Shown here piece by piece: positions 7,927 through 17,050 of a stretch of DNA of 42,461 nt. Source of the stretch: an uncultured Acetatifactor sp. (GTDB taxonomy: Bacteria > Bacillota > Clostridia > Lachnospirales > Lachnospiraceae); NCBI GenBank assembly GCA_910577235.1, contig CAJTMX010000007.1, positions 92,172 through 134,632 on the forward strand, given 5' to 3'. The position numbers and the translations under genes are program-made. Numbering within the stretch: position 1 is the first letter of the stretch; each line of letters begins with the position of its first letter. The notes under the pieces are model-generated. The model saw only the letters and a program-made list of their open reading frames with translations, did not search any database and was not told where the DNA came from.

Positions 7927-8796
7927 ATGAAGGGAATTATTTTAGCCGGAGGCTCCGGCACCAGACTGTACCCGTTGACAAAAGCTATCAGCAAACAGAT
8001 CATGCCGGTGTATGATAAGCCCATGATCTATTATCCTCTGTCCATATTGATGCTGGCAGGTATCCGCCAGGTGCTGGTCATTTCCACTCCCAGAGATCTG
8101 CCGGTTTTTGAGGAACTTTTGGGTGACGGACATCAGCTGGGTATGGAGATCAGCTATGCGGTTCAGGACAGCCCCAGGGGATTGGCGGACGCTTTTATCA
8201 TCGGAGAGTCGTTTATCGGCAGCGACCGTGTGGCGCTGGTGCTGGGCGACAATATTTTTTACGGGCAGAGTTTTTCCAAGGTACTGCGGGAGGTGGCGTC
8301 CAGAGAGAAGGGAGCTACGATCTTCGGATATTATGTGCGTGATCCCAGAGAGTATGGAGTGGTGGAGTTCGACGCCAGCGGCAAGGCGCTGTCCATAGAG
8401 GAGAAACCGGAGAACCCCAGAAGTAATTACGCGGTGCCGGGACTGTATTTTTATGATAACGATGTGGTGGAGATCGCCAAGAACGTGAAACCTTCAGCCC
8501 GGGGAGAGATAGAGATCACCAGCATCAACAATGAGTATCTGCGCAGGGGAACGCTGATGGTGGAGACATTGGGGCGCGGTTTTGCCTGGCTGGATACGGG
8601 TAATCATGACGCGCTGTTGGATGCGGCGGATTTTGTGGCGGCATTCCAGAAACGGCAGGGCCTGTACATCTCCTGCATTGAAGAGATTGCTTACAAGAGA
8701 GGATTTATTGACCGAAGGCAGCTGCTGGAGCTGGCGGAGCCGTTGATGAAGACTGACTACGGTAGATATCTGGTAGAGGTAGCTAATGGACTCTAA
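7927..8796 (+). CDS. rfbA: Glucose-1-phosphate thymidylyltransferase
   Basis: 289 residues, typical of RmlA. The nucleotidyltransferase signature GGSGTRLYPLT occupies residues 8-18, followed by SKQIMPVYDKPMIYYPL with the substrate-contacting Lys23. VLGDNIFYG carries the metal-binding Asp. It makes dTDP-glucose from dTTP and glucose-1-phosphate, which the phosphoglucomutase at 30968 can supply. AAGGAGGAAAAAGT precedes the ATG. The stop codon lies inside the next gene (11-bp overlap), indicating translational coupling to the GH25 protein. Confidence 0.95.
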   Translation: MKGIILAGGSGTRLYPLTKAISKQIMPVYDKPMIYYPLSILMLAGIRQVLVISTPRDLPVFEELLGDGHQLGMEISYAVQDSPRGLADAFIIGESFIGSDRVALVLGDNIFYGQSFSKVLREVASREKGATIFGYYVRDPREYGVVEFDASGKALSIEEKPENPRSNYAVPGLYFYDNDVVEIAKNVKPSARGEIEITSINNEYLRRGTLMVETLGRGFAWLDTGNHDALLDAADFVAAFQKRQGLYISCIEEIAYKRGFIDRRQLLELAEPLMKTDYGRYLVEVANGL

Positions 8797-10057
8797 GCTG
8801 AAACGAACCTGTATCATGGCATCTATGGGAGTGATCGCGCTGGTGGCACTGCTGGTACTCTATGCCAATCGTGAATCCCAGAATCCGGGAGGAGGACAGG
8901 CACAGCCCCCCCAGGCCACTCCCAGGGCCCAGGAGCAGGATATAACATATGACGAATACGGACAACGTATCGGCAACGATCTCTCCGCCTTTCTGGGGGA
9001 TGCCACCTTTTTTGATCCCGAGGAAAACACCTGGCTGGAGCAAAAGATGGACGAACAGAACAGGCTGTCTCTGATGGTTACATCCGTGGAAAAGGATCTG
9101 AGGATACAGGTGGTGGACTTTGACGGTCATCCGGTGACCGGACAGACTTTTCTGGTGGAGCTGGAGGGGCAGGGAGATTACAAGGATCTGGATCAGGACG
9201 GCGTTCTGTATATCGGGGAATTGAACGCAGGGGAATACTTTGTGAGCCTTAAGGAGATTGAGGGTTTTAAAGTCCCGGTCAATCCCACCAGAGTGCAGGT
9301 CAAGGATAAGGTTGAGTATGTGTTTATCGACGATATTTCTCTGCTCATGAAGACGGAGGAGGATATTGACGCGCTGGAGGAGGACACCGGTATCCAGGAG
9401 GCCGAGGAGGACAGTGACAAGACGGAGATCAAGAAATTGCAGACTCCTACCGCCAATTCCTCGGTGGGTATAGACGTATCCAAATGGAACCGGGAGATCG
9501 ACTGGGAAAAGGTCAAGGCTGCGGGGGTGGATTTTGCCATTATCCGCGCGGGCTACCGTGGATCTACTACAGGCAGTCTGGTGGTAGACCCCTACTTTGA
9601 GACAAATATTAAGGCAGCCACCAGAGCGGGAGTGAAAGTGGGAGTGTACTTTTTCACCCAGGCCGTCAACGAGGTGGAGGCGGTGGAAGAAGCCTCCATG
9701 GTATTGGAGCTTGTGAAGGAATACGGTCTGGACTACCCTATCTTCATCGATACGGAGGGTGCCGGAGGAAACGGGCGGGCGGACGGCCTTGACGTGGAGA
9801 TGCGGACGCTGGTGTGCGATGCTTTCTGCCGCACGGTTGAGAACGCGGGTCAGGAGGCAGGCGTGTACTCCGGCAGAAATTGGTTTTACAATAAGCTGGA
9901 GATGGAGAGACTGGAGAATTACTGCATCTGGCTGGCGGAATGGCGCAGTGCTCCTCTGTATGACGGATATTATCATATGTGGCAGTATACCTCCAAGGGT
10001 AAGATCGACGGTATCGAGGGCAATGTGGATATGAACATCAGTTATATGGGAAGATAA
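8786..10057 (+). CDS. Membrane-anchored GH25 muramidase
   Basis: 423 residues. A short cytoplasmic end and one membrane span (TCIMASMGVIALVALLVLYA) precede an outside region. Next comes a beta-type domain (about residues 95-185; SLMVTSVEKDLRIQVVDFDG) paralogous to that in the GH25 protein at 373, then a C-terminal GH25 domain from about residue 228 (GIDVSKWNREIDWEKV; FIDTEGAGG holds the DxE acids). It should hydrolyse peptidoglycan glycan strands at the outer membrane face. Unlike its paralogue it lacks the Glu-rich tail, Ig-like domains and cell-wall repeat. It lies between rfbA and rfbC with an 11-bp overlap with rfbA. It may open the wall for polymer attachment (inference). Confidence 0.88.
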   Translation: MDSKLKRTCIMASMGVIALVALLVLYANRESQNPGGGQAQPPQATPRAQEQDITYDEYGQRIGNDLSAFLGDATFFDPEENTWLEQKMDEQNRLSLMVTSVEKDLRIQVVDFDGHPVTGQTFLVELEGQGDYKDLDQDGVLYIGELNAGEYFVSLKEIEGFKVPVNPTRVQVKDKVEYVFIDDISLLMKTEEDIDALEEDTGIQEAEEDSDKTEIKKLQTPTANSSVGIDVSKWNREIDWEKVKAAGVDFAIIRAGYRGSTTGSLVVDPYFETNIKAATRAGVKVGVYFFTQAVNEVEAVEEASMVLELVKEYGLDYPIFIDTEGAGGNGRADGLDVEMRTLVCDAFCRTVENAGQEAGVYSGRNWFYNKLEMERLENYCIWLAEWRSAPLYDGYYHMWQYTSKGKIDGIEGNVDMNISYMGR

Positions 10058-10113
10058 TGCCGGCACCGGACAGCCGGAGGCGGAACTATAAATTTATAAG
10101 GAGATTGGTTGTA

Positions 10114-10677
10114 ATGGGTAAGATTACGGTGGAAACATGTGAAATCGAAGGTCTGAAGGTGATAACTCCCACAGTCTTTGGAGATGCCAGAGGCTATTTT
10201 GTGGAGACATACAATTACAATGACTATAAGGAGGCAGGCATAGATGTGGAATTTGTGCAGGACAACCAATCTGCCTCCCAAAAGGGCGTTCTGCGGGGAC
10301 TGCATTTTCAGATTCAGTACCCCCAGGACAAACTGGTGAGGGTGATCAAGGGAGAAGTCTTCGATGTGGCTGTGGATCTGCGCAAGGGTTCCTCCACTTT
10401 CGGGCAGTGGCACGGCGAACTGCTCACGGAAAAGAATATGAAACAGTTCTATGTCCCCAAGGGTTTTGCCCATGGTTTTTTGGTACTGTCGGATTATGCG
10501 GAATTCTGCTATAAATGTTCCGAGTTCTACCATCCCGGCGATGAGGGCGGGCTCATGTACAACGATCCCGAGATAGGAGTCAAGTGGCCCATTCCCCAGG
10601 GAATGGAGCTGATAATATTGGAGAGGGATACCAAGTGGGGGGGGCTCTCCGCCTATCTGGAAGAATACGGAAGGTAA
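10114..10677 (+). CDS. rfbC: dTDP-4-dehydrorhamnose 3,5-epimerase
   Basis: 187 residues from ATG 10114, chosen over an in-frame ATG at 10057 because AAGGAGA lies nine bases upstream and the protein then matches RmlC length. Cupin fold motifs are VLRGLHFQ (catalytic-type His64), RVIKGEVFDVAVDLRKGS and FYVPKGFAHGF. It epimerises C3 and C5 of dTDP-4-keto-6-deoxyglucose. The last pathway enzyme, the RfbD reductase, is not found anywhere in this window. Confidence 0.93.
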   Translation: MGKITVETCEIEGLKVITPTVFGDARGYFVETYNYNDYKEAGIDVEFVQDNQSASQKGVLRGLHFQIQYPQDKLVRVIKGEVFDVAVDLRKGSSTFGQWHGELLTEKNMKQFYVPKGFAHGFLVLSDYAEFCYKCSEFYHPGDEGGLMYNDPEIGVKWPIPQGMELIILERDTKWGGLSAYLEEYGR

Positions 10678-10684
10678 TACTTTT

Positions 10685-11524
10685 ATGGAGAAAAAGAGGT
10701 CTTTCGTTTCAAAGCTGGCGCAACTGCTTATGGAACTGTGGCAGAACAGAAAACTGATCTGGAAACTGTCTAAGAATGATTTTAAAAAAAGGTATGCCGG
10801 GTCATACATGGGAGCGGTATGGGGATTCGCCCAGCCGCTGGTGACAGTCCTGATGTATTACCTGGTGTTTGATAAGATCTTTGGCACCAAGGCCATAGAG
10901 CTGCGCAGCGGCGTGGAGGTTCCCTTTGCGCTGTTTATCACGGCGGGTCTGGTGCCCTGGTTCTTTTTCAGTGAGGCGATCAGCCAGGGAACCATGTCGT
11001 TGATTGAGTACAGTTATCTGGTTAAAAAAGTGGTGTTCAAGATCAGCATACTGCCTGTTATCAAAGTCATAGCCGCTACTTTCAGCCATCTGTTCTTCCT
11101 GGGGCTGGCAATATTGCTGGGCTGCATCTACGGTTACTATCCCAGCGTGTATCTGGTTCAGATCATTTATTATGCCATGTGCCTGTTTCTGCTGGTGCTG
11201 GGTATGTCCTATACTACCTGCGCCGTGGTGATCTTTTTCAGGGATCTGTCCCAGATCATCAGTATCTGTCTGCAGATCGGTATTTGGGCAACGCCTATCC
11301 TGTGGAGTCTGGACTCGATCCACAATCCGGTGGTGGTAACGATTTTAAAGCTCAATCCTCTGGTTTATATCGTGAACGGTTACCGTGAGTCCGTGTACGG
11401 GCATCACTGGTTTTTTGAAGACGTCTCCGGAACCCTGTATTTCTGGGGGGTGACAGTGGCGCTCTTTCTGATGGGAGCGGCTATATTTAAGAAACTGAAA
11501 GTGCATTTCGCGGATGTGATCTGA
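10685..11524 (+). CDS. ABC-2 type polysaccharide exporter permease (Wzm/TagG-like)
   Basis: 279 residues with about six hydrophobic spans. The N-terminal LIWKLSKNDFKKRYAGSYMGAVWGF is typical of polysaccharide and teichoic-acid ABC-2 permeases, as are the central GLVPWFFFSEA and the later LNPLVYIVNGYRESVYG. With the ATPase encoded 20 bases downstream it should flip a lipid-linked polymer across the membrane. It starts seven bases after rfbC, so it belongs to the same operon. In streptococcal rhamnan loci the equivalent genes are rgpC/rgpD; this is a comparison, not a proven orthology. Confidence 0.9.
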   Translation: MEKKRSFVSKLAQLLMELWQNRKLIWKLSKNDFKKRYAGSYMGAVWGFAQPLVTVLMYYLVFDKIFGTKAIELRSGVEVPFALFITAGLVPWFFFSEAISQGTMSLIEYSYLVKKVVFKISILPVIKVIAATFSHLFFLGLAILLGCIYGYYPSVYLVQIIYYAMCLFLLVLGMSYTTCAVVIFFRDLSQIISICLQIGIWATPILWSLDSIHNPVVVTILKLNPLVYIVNGYRESVYGHHWFFEDVSGTLYFWGVTVALFLMGAAIFKKLKVHFADVI

Positions 11525-11544
11525 CATATGGGCGCAAAGACAGT

Positions 11545-12843
11545 ATGGCGTCTGTGCAGTCCGCGTTACGAATAGAAGAGGATATGGCGGGTATGGAAGA
11601 GAAAAATATCGGAGAGGTGGCCATAGAGGTCAAAAATCTCAGTAAAATATATAAGCTGTACGACAAGCCCTCAGACCGTTTCAAGGAAGCTCTGCGGCTG
11701 ACCAGAAGGCAGTACCGGGAGCATTACGCGCTGCGGGATGTGAATATGTCCATCCGCCAGGGAGAGACGGTGGGTATCATCGGCACCAACGGTTCCGGGA
11801 AATCCACGATCCTGAAGATCATTACCGGGGTGTTAAATCCCACCTCCGGCCAGGTGCAGGTGAATGGGCGGATCTCAGCGCTGCTGGAGCTGGGTGCGGG
11901 ATTTGATATGGAATATAACGGGATCGAGAATGTGTATCTCAACGGCACCATGATCGGTTTTTCCGAGGAGGAGATTGAAAAAAAGCTGCCGGAGATTCTG
12001 GACTTCGCGGATATCGGGGATTATGTGCACCAGCCGGTGAAGACCTATTCCAGCGGTATGTTTGTGCGGTTGGCTTTTGCGGTGGCCATCAATATCGACC
12101 CGGAGATTTTGATCGTGGACGAGGCATTGTCTGTGGGAGACGTTTTCTTTCAGGCAAAATGTTATCGGAAGTTTGAGGAATTTAAGGCGAAAGGCAAGAC
12201 CATCGTGTTTGTCAGCCATGATCTGAGCAGTGTGAGTAAATACTGCGACAGGGTATATCTGCTTAATCAGGGCGTGCTGCTGGGGGAAGGCTCCCCCAAA
12301 AACATGATTGACGCATACAAGCAGGTGCTGGTAGGGCAGTACGAAGAGGGAGAGGACGGAAAGGGCGGCGCAGACCCGGGGCAGAATCCGGAGCTGCTGG
12401 AGTATGGCACCCATCAGGCGGAGATCAAGGAAGTGTATATCACGGATGAGCGGGGCGTGCGAGCAAACGCCATCATAAAGGGTTCCGTTTTCTCCATCCA
12501 TATGAAAGTGGCCTTTTACGAGCATATTCCATCTCCTATTTTTGCGTACTCGGTGAAAAACGTCATCGGCGTGGAGATCACCGGCACCAATACCATGGTG
12601 GAAAAAGCCTATCTGGACAGCGGGGAGCCGGGGCAGGTGAAGGAGATTATTTTCACGCAGGAGATGAATCTGCAGGGAGGAGAATATCTGCTCTCGCTGG
12701 GGCTGACAGGTTACGAGGGGGACCGGTTTCAGGTGTATCACAGGCTCTATGACGCTTTAAACATCACTGTGGTATCGGATAAAAATACCGTGGGATACTA
12801 TGATATGAACTCCCGCATATCGGTAAAAGATCTGGAGCAATAA
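11545..12843 (+). CDS. Polysaccharide exporter ATPase with C-terminal sugar-recognition domain (Wzt-like)
   Basis: 432 residues. Walker A is GTNGSGKST (residues 80-88), the signature is YSSGMFVRLAFA, Walker B is ILIVDEAL, and the switch His is in FVSHD. After about residue 270 an extra beta-rich domain (EIKEVYITDERG to the end) corresponds to the Wzt C-terminal carbohydrate-binding domain. In E. coli O8/O9a this domain recognises the capped end of the polymer. The presence of that domain, and a methyltransferase-kinase gene next door, suggest export coupled to capping. The start is uncertain: ATG 11545, 11584 or 11593 are all in frame, and the ribosome site (AGAAGAGG, ending at 11581) fits 11593 about as well. 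Confidence 0.9.
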   Translation: MASVQSALRIEEDMAGMEEKNIGEVAIEVKNLSKIYKLYDKPSDRFKEALRLTRRQYREHYALRDVNMSIRQGETVGIIGTNGSGKSTILKIITGVLNPTSGQVQVNGRISALLELGAGFDMEYNGIENVYLNGTMIGFSEEEIEKKLPEILDFADIGDYVHQPVKTYSSGMFVRLAFAVAINIDPEILIVDEALSVGDVFFQAKCYRKFEEFKAKGKTIVFVSHDLSSVSKYCDRVYLLNQGVLLGEGSPKNMIDAYKQVLVGQYEEGEDGKGGADPGQNPELLEYGTHQAEIKEVYITDERGVRANAIIKGSVFSIHMKVAFYEHIPSPIFAYSVKNVIGVEITGTNTMVEKAYLDSGEPGQVKEIIFTQEMNLQGGEYLLSLGLTGYEGDRFQVYHRLYDALNITVVSDKNTVGYYDMNSRISVKDLEQ

Positions 12844-12909
12844 AAGTACGCTGTTGGGGATATCCCGCAGTTGGCTGCGCGGCTGCAGGCATGCAGGAAA
12901 GGGGAATAT

Positions 12910-14988
12910 ATGACGGAACAGATCGGGAATATCACATTGGATCTAAGCAAATATCCCGGGGAAGATCTATACTGTGACGGGGCGGTGGAAGACGAATTGC
13001 TGGATATTGTCCGGAATTACTCTCAGGTGGAATACCCACAGATCATCGAGCAGCGCAAGAGTTGGCCTCTGCTGTATCATCTGTCTTCTCTGCGGGAAAA
13101 TATCGTGGATTTTATACCCATGATCTCCGGGGATAAGGTGCTGGAGGTGGGCAGCGGCTGCGGAGCCATCACCGGCGCGCTGGCCAGAAAAGCCGGCAGT
13201 GTCACCTGTGTGGATCTGTCCAAAAAGCGCAGCATGATCAATGCTTACCGGCACAGTGATTATGACAATATAACCATCCATGTGGGCAATTTTCAGGATA
13301 TCGAGCCGGATTTGCCCAGGGACTATGATTATATCTGCCTGATCGGCGTATTCGAGTATGGCAGAGGGTATATAGGCGGCGACCGCCCCTATGAGGAATT
13401 TTTACGGATACTGGCGGGGCATCTTGCGCCGGAAGGAAGGATACTGATCGCCATAGAGAACAAATACGGATTGAAATATTTCGCCGGTTGTAAGGAAGAC
13501 CACCTGGGAAACTATTTTTCAGGTATAGAGAACTATCAGGACGGCGGAAACGCCCGGACTTTCTCACGCAGAGGGTTGGAGAAGATATTTGCGGACTGTG
13601 GCATATCCGAATACAGTTTTTATTATCCGTATCCCGATTACAAGTTCATGACAACCGTTTTTTCCGACCTGCGCGGGCCGGGCAGAGGAGAATTGTCCAA
13701 TAATCTGCGCAATTATGACCGGGACAGGATGGTGCTCTTCGATGAAAAAACCGCCTTCGACGGAATCGTGGAGGAAGACCTGTTTTCCGTGTTCGCCAAC
13801 TCCTATATGGCGGTGATCGGTAAACCTTTGCCCGTGCAGTTTGTCAAATACTCCAATGACCGGGCCGGAGAGTACCGGATCAGGACAGAGATCTGCCTGG
13901 ATGCCCAGGGCAGAAGGTCGGTGCGCAAATATCCGCTGACCGAGGAGGCACGGGAACATGTGCGGAGAATGGCCTGGGCCTGCGAAGAGCTTACCCGGCG
14001 CTACCAGGGGAGCGGGTTGTCTGTCAACAGATGCCGTCTGGTTGAACAGGGGGACGACTGTTACGCGGAGTTTGAATTTGTGCCGGGGAGACCGCTTACG
14101 GAGCTGCTGGACGAATGTCTGGATAAAGGAGACCAGGAGGGATTCTGGCGCTATTTTCAGCGCTATTTGGAGTTGATCGGCTATCATGAGCAATACCCTG
14201 TGACAGACTTTGATCTGGTTTTTTCCAACTTGCTGGTGGACGGAGAGAACTGGACGCTGATCGACTACGAGTGGACCTTTGAAAAGGTGGTGGAGCCCAG
14301 GGAATTGGCATTCAGGGCGGTATACTGTTATCTGCTGGAAAACGAGAAAAGAAACCGTCTGGATCTGGACCGGCTATTGAAGACATTGGAGATAACGGAG
14401 GAACAGGCGCAGGAGTACAGAGAGAAAGAAGGAAAATTCCAGCGCTATGTGGAGGGAAAGTCCGCGTCCATGGCGGCGATGCGGGAAATTATCGGCAATA
14501 AGCTACGCAGCCCCCAGGAGTTGATCCGGAGGCAGGAGACACAGGAGGAGCTCACCAGGATACAGGTCTATGAGGACTCGGGGGAAGGATATACGGAGAA
14601 CAGTTCCCGTTTTCTTGAGCAGGCTTATGATGAGAACGGGCATGTGGAGCTGGAACTGTTGTTTCACGACAATGTGCGCAGAATGCGGATCGACCCCGCT
14701 ATGGACTGTGGGATCTGCAATATCATGGAACTGCGTTTTAACGGGGAAAGGGTGCCGTTGAATATGCCGAAACTGTTGACGTTAAACGGAAGAGTGATAC
14801 GGTCGAAGACAGAGGACGGCGGCATCTACCTGACGGTGGTATTTCCCACCGGGGACCCCAATATCAGTATAGATATCGACCGCCTGCATCCGGGAGCGGA
14901 AAATATCCTGTATATCAGGCTGGAATATATGCGGATACCGCCGCAGATGGCCCGGGATGTGGCCGGAGCGGTGAAAAAATGGTTCTGA
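12910..14988 (+). CDS. Methyltransferase-kinase fusion, WbdD-like candidate chain terminator
   Basis: 692 residues from ATG 12910 (GGAAAGGGG five bases upstream; an earlier in-frame start lacks a site). The N-terminal half is a class I SAM methyltransferase: motif I VLEVGSGCGAIT around residues 77-88, acidic VDLS, and LIGVFEYG. The C-terminal half has a kinase-like core of the aminoglycoside-phosphotransferase type: D433-F-D435-L-V-F-S-N440 as the catalytic loop and LID452YEW as the metal-binding site. A last domain is unassigned. Such fusions occur in WbdD, which phosphorylates and methylates the end of O9a polysaccharide to stop growth and license ABC export. Here it follows a Wzm/Wzt pair. 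Fold calls are by eye; the capping role is inference. Confidence 0.65.
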   Translation: MTEQIGNITLDLSKYPGEDLYCDGAVEDELLDIVRNYSQVEYPQIIEQRKSWPLLYHLSSLRENIVDFIPMISGDKVLEVGSGCGAITGALARKAGSVTCVDLSKKRSMINAYRHSDYDNITIHVGNFQDIEPDLPRDYDYICLIGVFEYGRGYIGGDRPYEEFLRILAGHLAPEGRILIAIENKYGLKYFAGCKEDHLGNYFSGIENYQDGGNARTFSRRGLEKIFADCGISEYSFYYPYPDYKFMTTVFSDLRGPGRGELSNNLRNYDRDRMVLFDEKTAFDGIVEEDLFSVFANSYMAVIGKPLPVQFVKYSNDRAGEYRIRTEICLDAQGRRSVRKYPLTEEAREHVRRMAWACEELTRRYQGSGLSVNRCRLVEQGDDCYAEFEFVPGRPLTELLDECLDKGDQEGFWRYFQRYLELIGYHEQYPVTDFDLVFSNLLVDGENWTLIDYEWTFEKVVEPRELAFRAVYCYLLENEKRNRLDLDRLLKTLEITEEQAQEYREKEGKFQRYVEGKSASMAAMREIIGNKLRSPQELIRRQETQEELTRIQVYEDSGEGYTENSSRFLEQAYDENGHVELELLFHDNVRRMRIDPAMDCGICNIMELRFNGERVPLNMPKLLTLNGRVIRSKTEDGGIYLTVVFPTGDPNISIDIDRLHPGAENILYIRLEYMRIPPQMARDVAGAVKKWF

Positions 14989-14997
14989 GAGGTAAAA

Positions 14998-17031
14998 ATG
15001 GGACTGGGTGTCAAGACAAAGCTGCGAAGCTTTCTGGAGAGACAACTGAATAGACAGTATGCGGACAGGCTGAAAGAGGTAAAGCGGCGTATATCTTATG
15101 AAGACTGGCTGGGCATACAGGAGGGCCGGGCAGGGGACACCGCAGGAGGAGACGGGAGATCTCTGGCGGAGCAGTATGCCGCCGCGGGGCAGCAGGGCCT
15201 TTGGAAACTGCGGGAACAGGGCATTTGCCTGATACTGTACAGGGACGGGTATATGGAACCTCAGGCTTTCTCCTGGACCGGAGATTGTTTTAGAGAGCAT
15301 CCGGATCTACAGCTATTGTATGGAGATGAAGATATGCTCGACGCCGGGGGAAAACACCGATGCAATCCTGTTTTCCGGCCGGATTGGTCCCCCGATACAT
15401 GGATGTCCGCTTTTTATCTGGGCAGTGTGATCGCTGTCCGCCGGGAGCTGGTGCTGAGCCTGCCCCGGGAGATGTGGCCTCAGGACGGTCAGGATATCCT
15501 GTATTTTGAACGGCCTGCGGATGTGCGTCCGCTGGTCCACCGCTTGCTGGAGCTGGCAGGGGGATTTGAGAGGGGGCGCGATGCCGTAATGCATTTGCCC
15601 CGAATCCTGTTTCATATGAACTGCGCCGGGGGCGTGGCGCGGGACGGGTATTGCCGGGAGGACAGGCTTAAGTGGTCCAGTGCGGACATAGACAGGGAAG
15701 GACAGAGGATCACGGTTTCCGTGGTGATCCCCTCCAAGGATAATCCCGAAGTGCTAAAAAAATGTCTGGATTCTCTGCGAGACAGTGTGACAGAGGAGGA
15801 GAAGACATGGCTCCGTGAACTTGAGATATTGGTAGTAGATAATGGGAGCAGCCCGGAAAACAAAGAAAAAATAATAAACATAACACATGGGATGAAGTAT
15901 ATATATGAGCCCATGCCCTTTAACTTCTCAAAAATGTGTAACAGGGGAGCGCAGGAGGCGGCGGGAGAAGTTTTACTGTTTCTCAATGACGACATTACCG
16001 TCTGCGGGGACGGCTGGCTGAAGGCTATGGCGGGTCACGCATTACGCCCCTATGCGGGAGCGGTAGGGCTGAAACTGTATTATCCTGACTCGGTGAAGAT
16101 ACAGCATGTGGGCGTTACCAACCTGCCCGGCGGACCGGTACACAAGCTGCAGTTTACCCTGGACGGACAGGAGGATGACCGGGGATATGCCGGTCTGGAC
16201 CGCAATGTGATCGCTGTCACCGGGGCCTGTCTGATGGTGGAGAGGGAACGGTTTTGGCAGGCAGGCGGTTTTCCGGAAGACCTGCAGGTGGCCTACAATG
16301 ATGTGGAGCTGTGTTTCCGGCTGCGGGAGGCAGGTCTGCACAATGTGGCGTTGAACACTTTCCACGCTTTTCACCATGAGTCCTTGAGCCGGGGAGGCGA
16401 TCTCACAAGGGAGAAGATGCTGCGTCTGCGCCGGGAGAGGCAAACCCTGTATGACAGACATCCTCAGTATCTGGAGACGGACCCCTATTACCCTGAGCCG
16501 CTGTGCAGAGAGCTGGGAGATATGCATATCTATGAGAATTACCTGGATATTCGCACAGAGTTTCAAGCCGTATCCCGGTTGCAGTGGCAAAATGGCTGTT
16601 CGGAGCAGGAACCGGAGAATTTGCTGTATAAAGTGACACTAGCCAGGGATAGCCACACGGCGGACATGCTCTGCGCGCAGGGTTACGCGGTGGTTCAGTG
16701 GGAGAATAACGCATGTTATGAAAGACTGTTGCTGCTGCAGGGGCAAGAGGATACAACCGGCGCCTACGCGGTCCGCTTAAAGGCAGAGTACAGCCGGGAG
16801 GCTGAGTTCGGAATGCAGGAGCAGCCCAATGTGGCATTGTGCGGTTTCAGGGTGCGCTTTAAAAAGGGTATACTGCCGGACGGCTGTTACCGTATCGGTA
16901 TACAGGCCCGCAGCCGCATGGGCCGACGCCGCCTGACCGCATGGACAGACTGTAATCTGCGCGTCAGAAACGGGATGTTTGAGGCGGATGGCACGGAAAT
17001 GGAATGCTGTATAGAACGGAATGCTGTGTAG
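14998..17031 (+). CDS. GT2 glycosyltransferase with degenerate first domain
   Basis: 677 residues. A full GT-A domain begins near residue 239 (TVSVVIPSKDNPEVLKKCLD) with VVDNGSSPENK, the metal-site FLNDD, and the acceptor-side GGFPEDLQVAYNDVELCFRL. Before it lies only the back half of another GT2 domain (LQLLYGDEDMLD, NPVFRPDWSPDTWMSAFYLGS); the nucleotide-binding front half seems missing. After about residue 520 comes an unassigned beta-rich C-terminal domain. No membrane span is seen, so it is cytoplasmic or peripheral. It probably extends the exported polymer, perhaps with rhamnose given rfbABC, but the sugar cannot be read. It starts nine bases after the methyltransferase-kinase gene. Confidence 0.8.
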   Translation: MGLGVKTKLRSFLERQLNRQYADRLKEVKRRISYEDWLGIQEGRAGDTAGGDGRSLAEQYAAAGQQGLWKLREQGICLILYRDGYMEPQAFSWTGDCFREHPDLQLLYGDEDMLDAGGKHRCNPVFRPDWSPDTWMSAFYLGSVIAVRRELVLSLPREMWPQDGQDILYFERPADVRPLVHRLLELAGGFERGRDAVMHLPRILFHMNCAGGVARDGYCREDRLKWSSADIDREGQRITVSVVIPSKDNPEVLKKCLDSLRDSVTEEEKTWLRELEILVVDNGSSPENKEKIINITHGMKYIYEPMPFNFSKMCNRGAQEAAGEVLLFLNDDITVCGDGWLKAMAGHALRPYAGAVGLKLYYPDSVKIQHVGVTNLPGGPVHKLQFTLDGQEDDRGYAGLDRNVIAVTGACLMVERERFWQAGGFPEDLQVAYNDVELCFRLREAGLHNVALNTFHAFHHESLSRGGDLTREKMLRLRRERQTLYDRHPQYLETDPYYPEPLCRELGDMHIYENYLDIRTEFQAVSRLQWQNGCSEQEPENLLYKVTLARDSHTADMLCAQGYAVVQWENNACYERLLLLQGQEDTTGAYAVRLKAEYSREAEFGMQEQPNVALCGFRVRFKKGILPDGCYRIGIQARSRMGRRRLTAWTDCNLRVRNGMFEADGTEMECCIERNAV

Positions 17032-17043
17032 AAAGGAATGCGT
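17001..17043 (+). repeat. 17-bp tandem repeat at a gene junction
   Basis: Units GGAATGCTGTATAGAAC (17001-17017) and GGAATGCTGTGTAGAAA (17018-17034), then a partial third copy GGAATGCGT (17035-17043). The second copy supplies the stop codon of the upstream glycosyltransferase and the AAAGGA ribosome site of the next gene, so the duplication reshaped the boundary between them. Confidence 0.7.
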
Positions 17044-17050
17044 AACGGAT

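Noticed and set aside
10057..10113. Upstream start for rfbC at ATG 10057
   Set aside because: It would add a 19-residue Arg-rich extension and has no ribosome site, while AAGGAGA fits ATG 10114.
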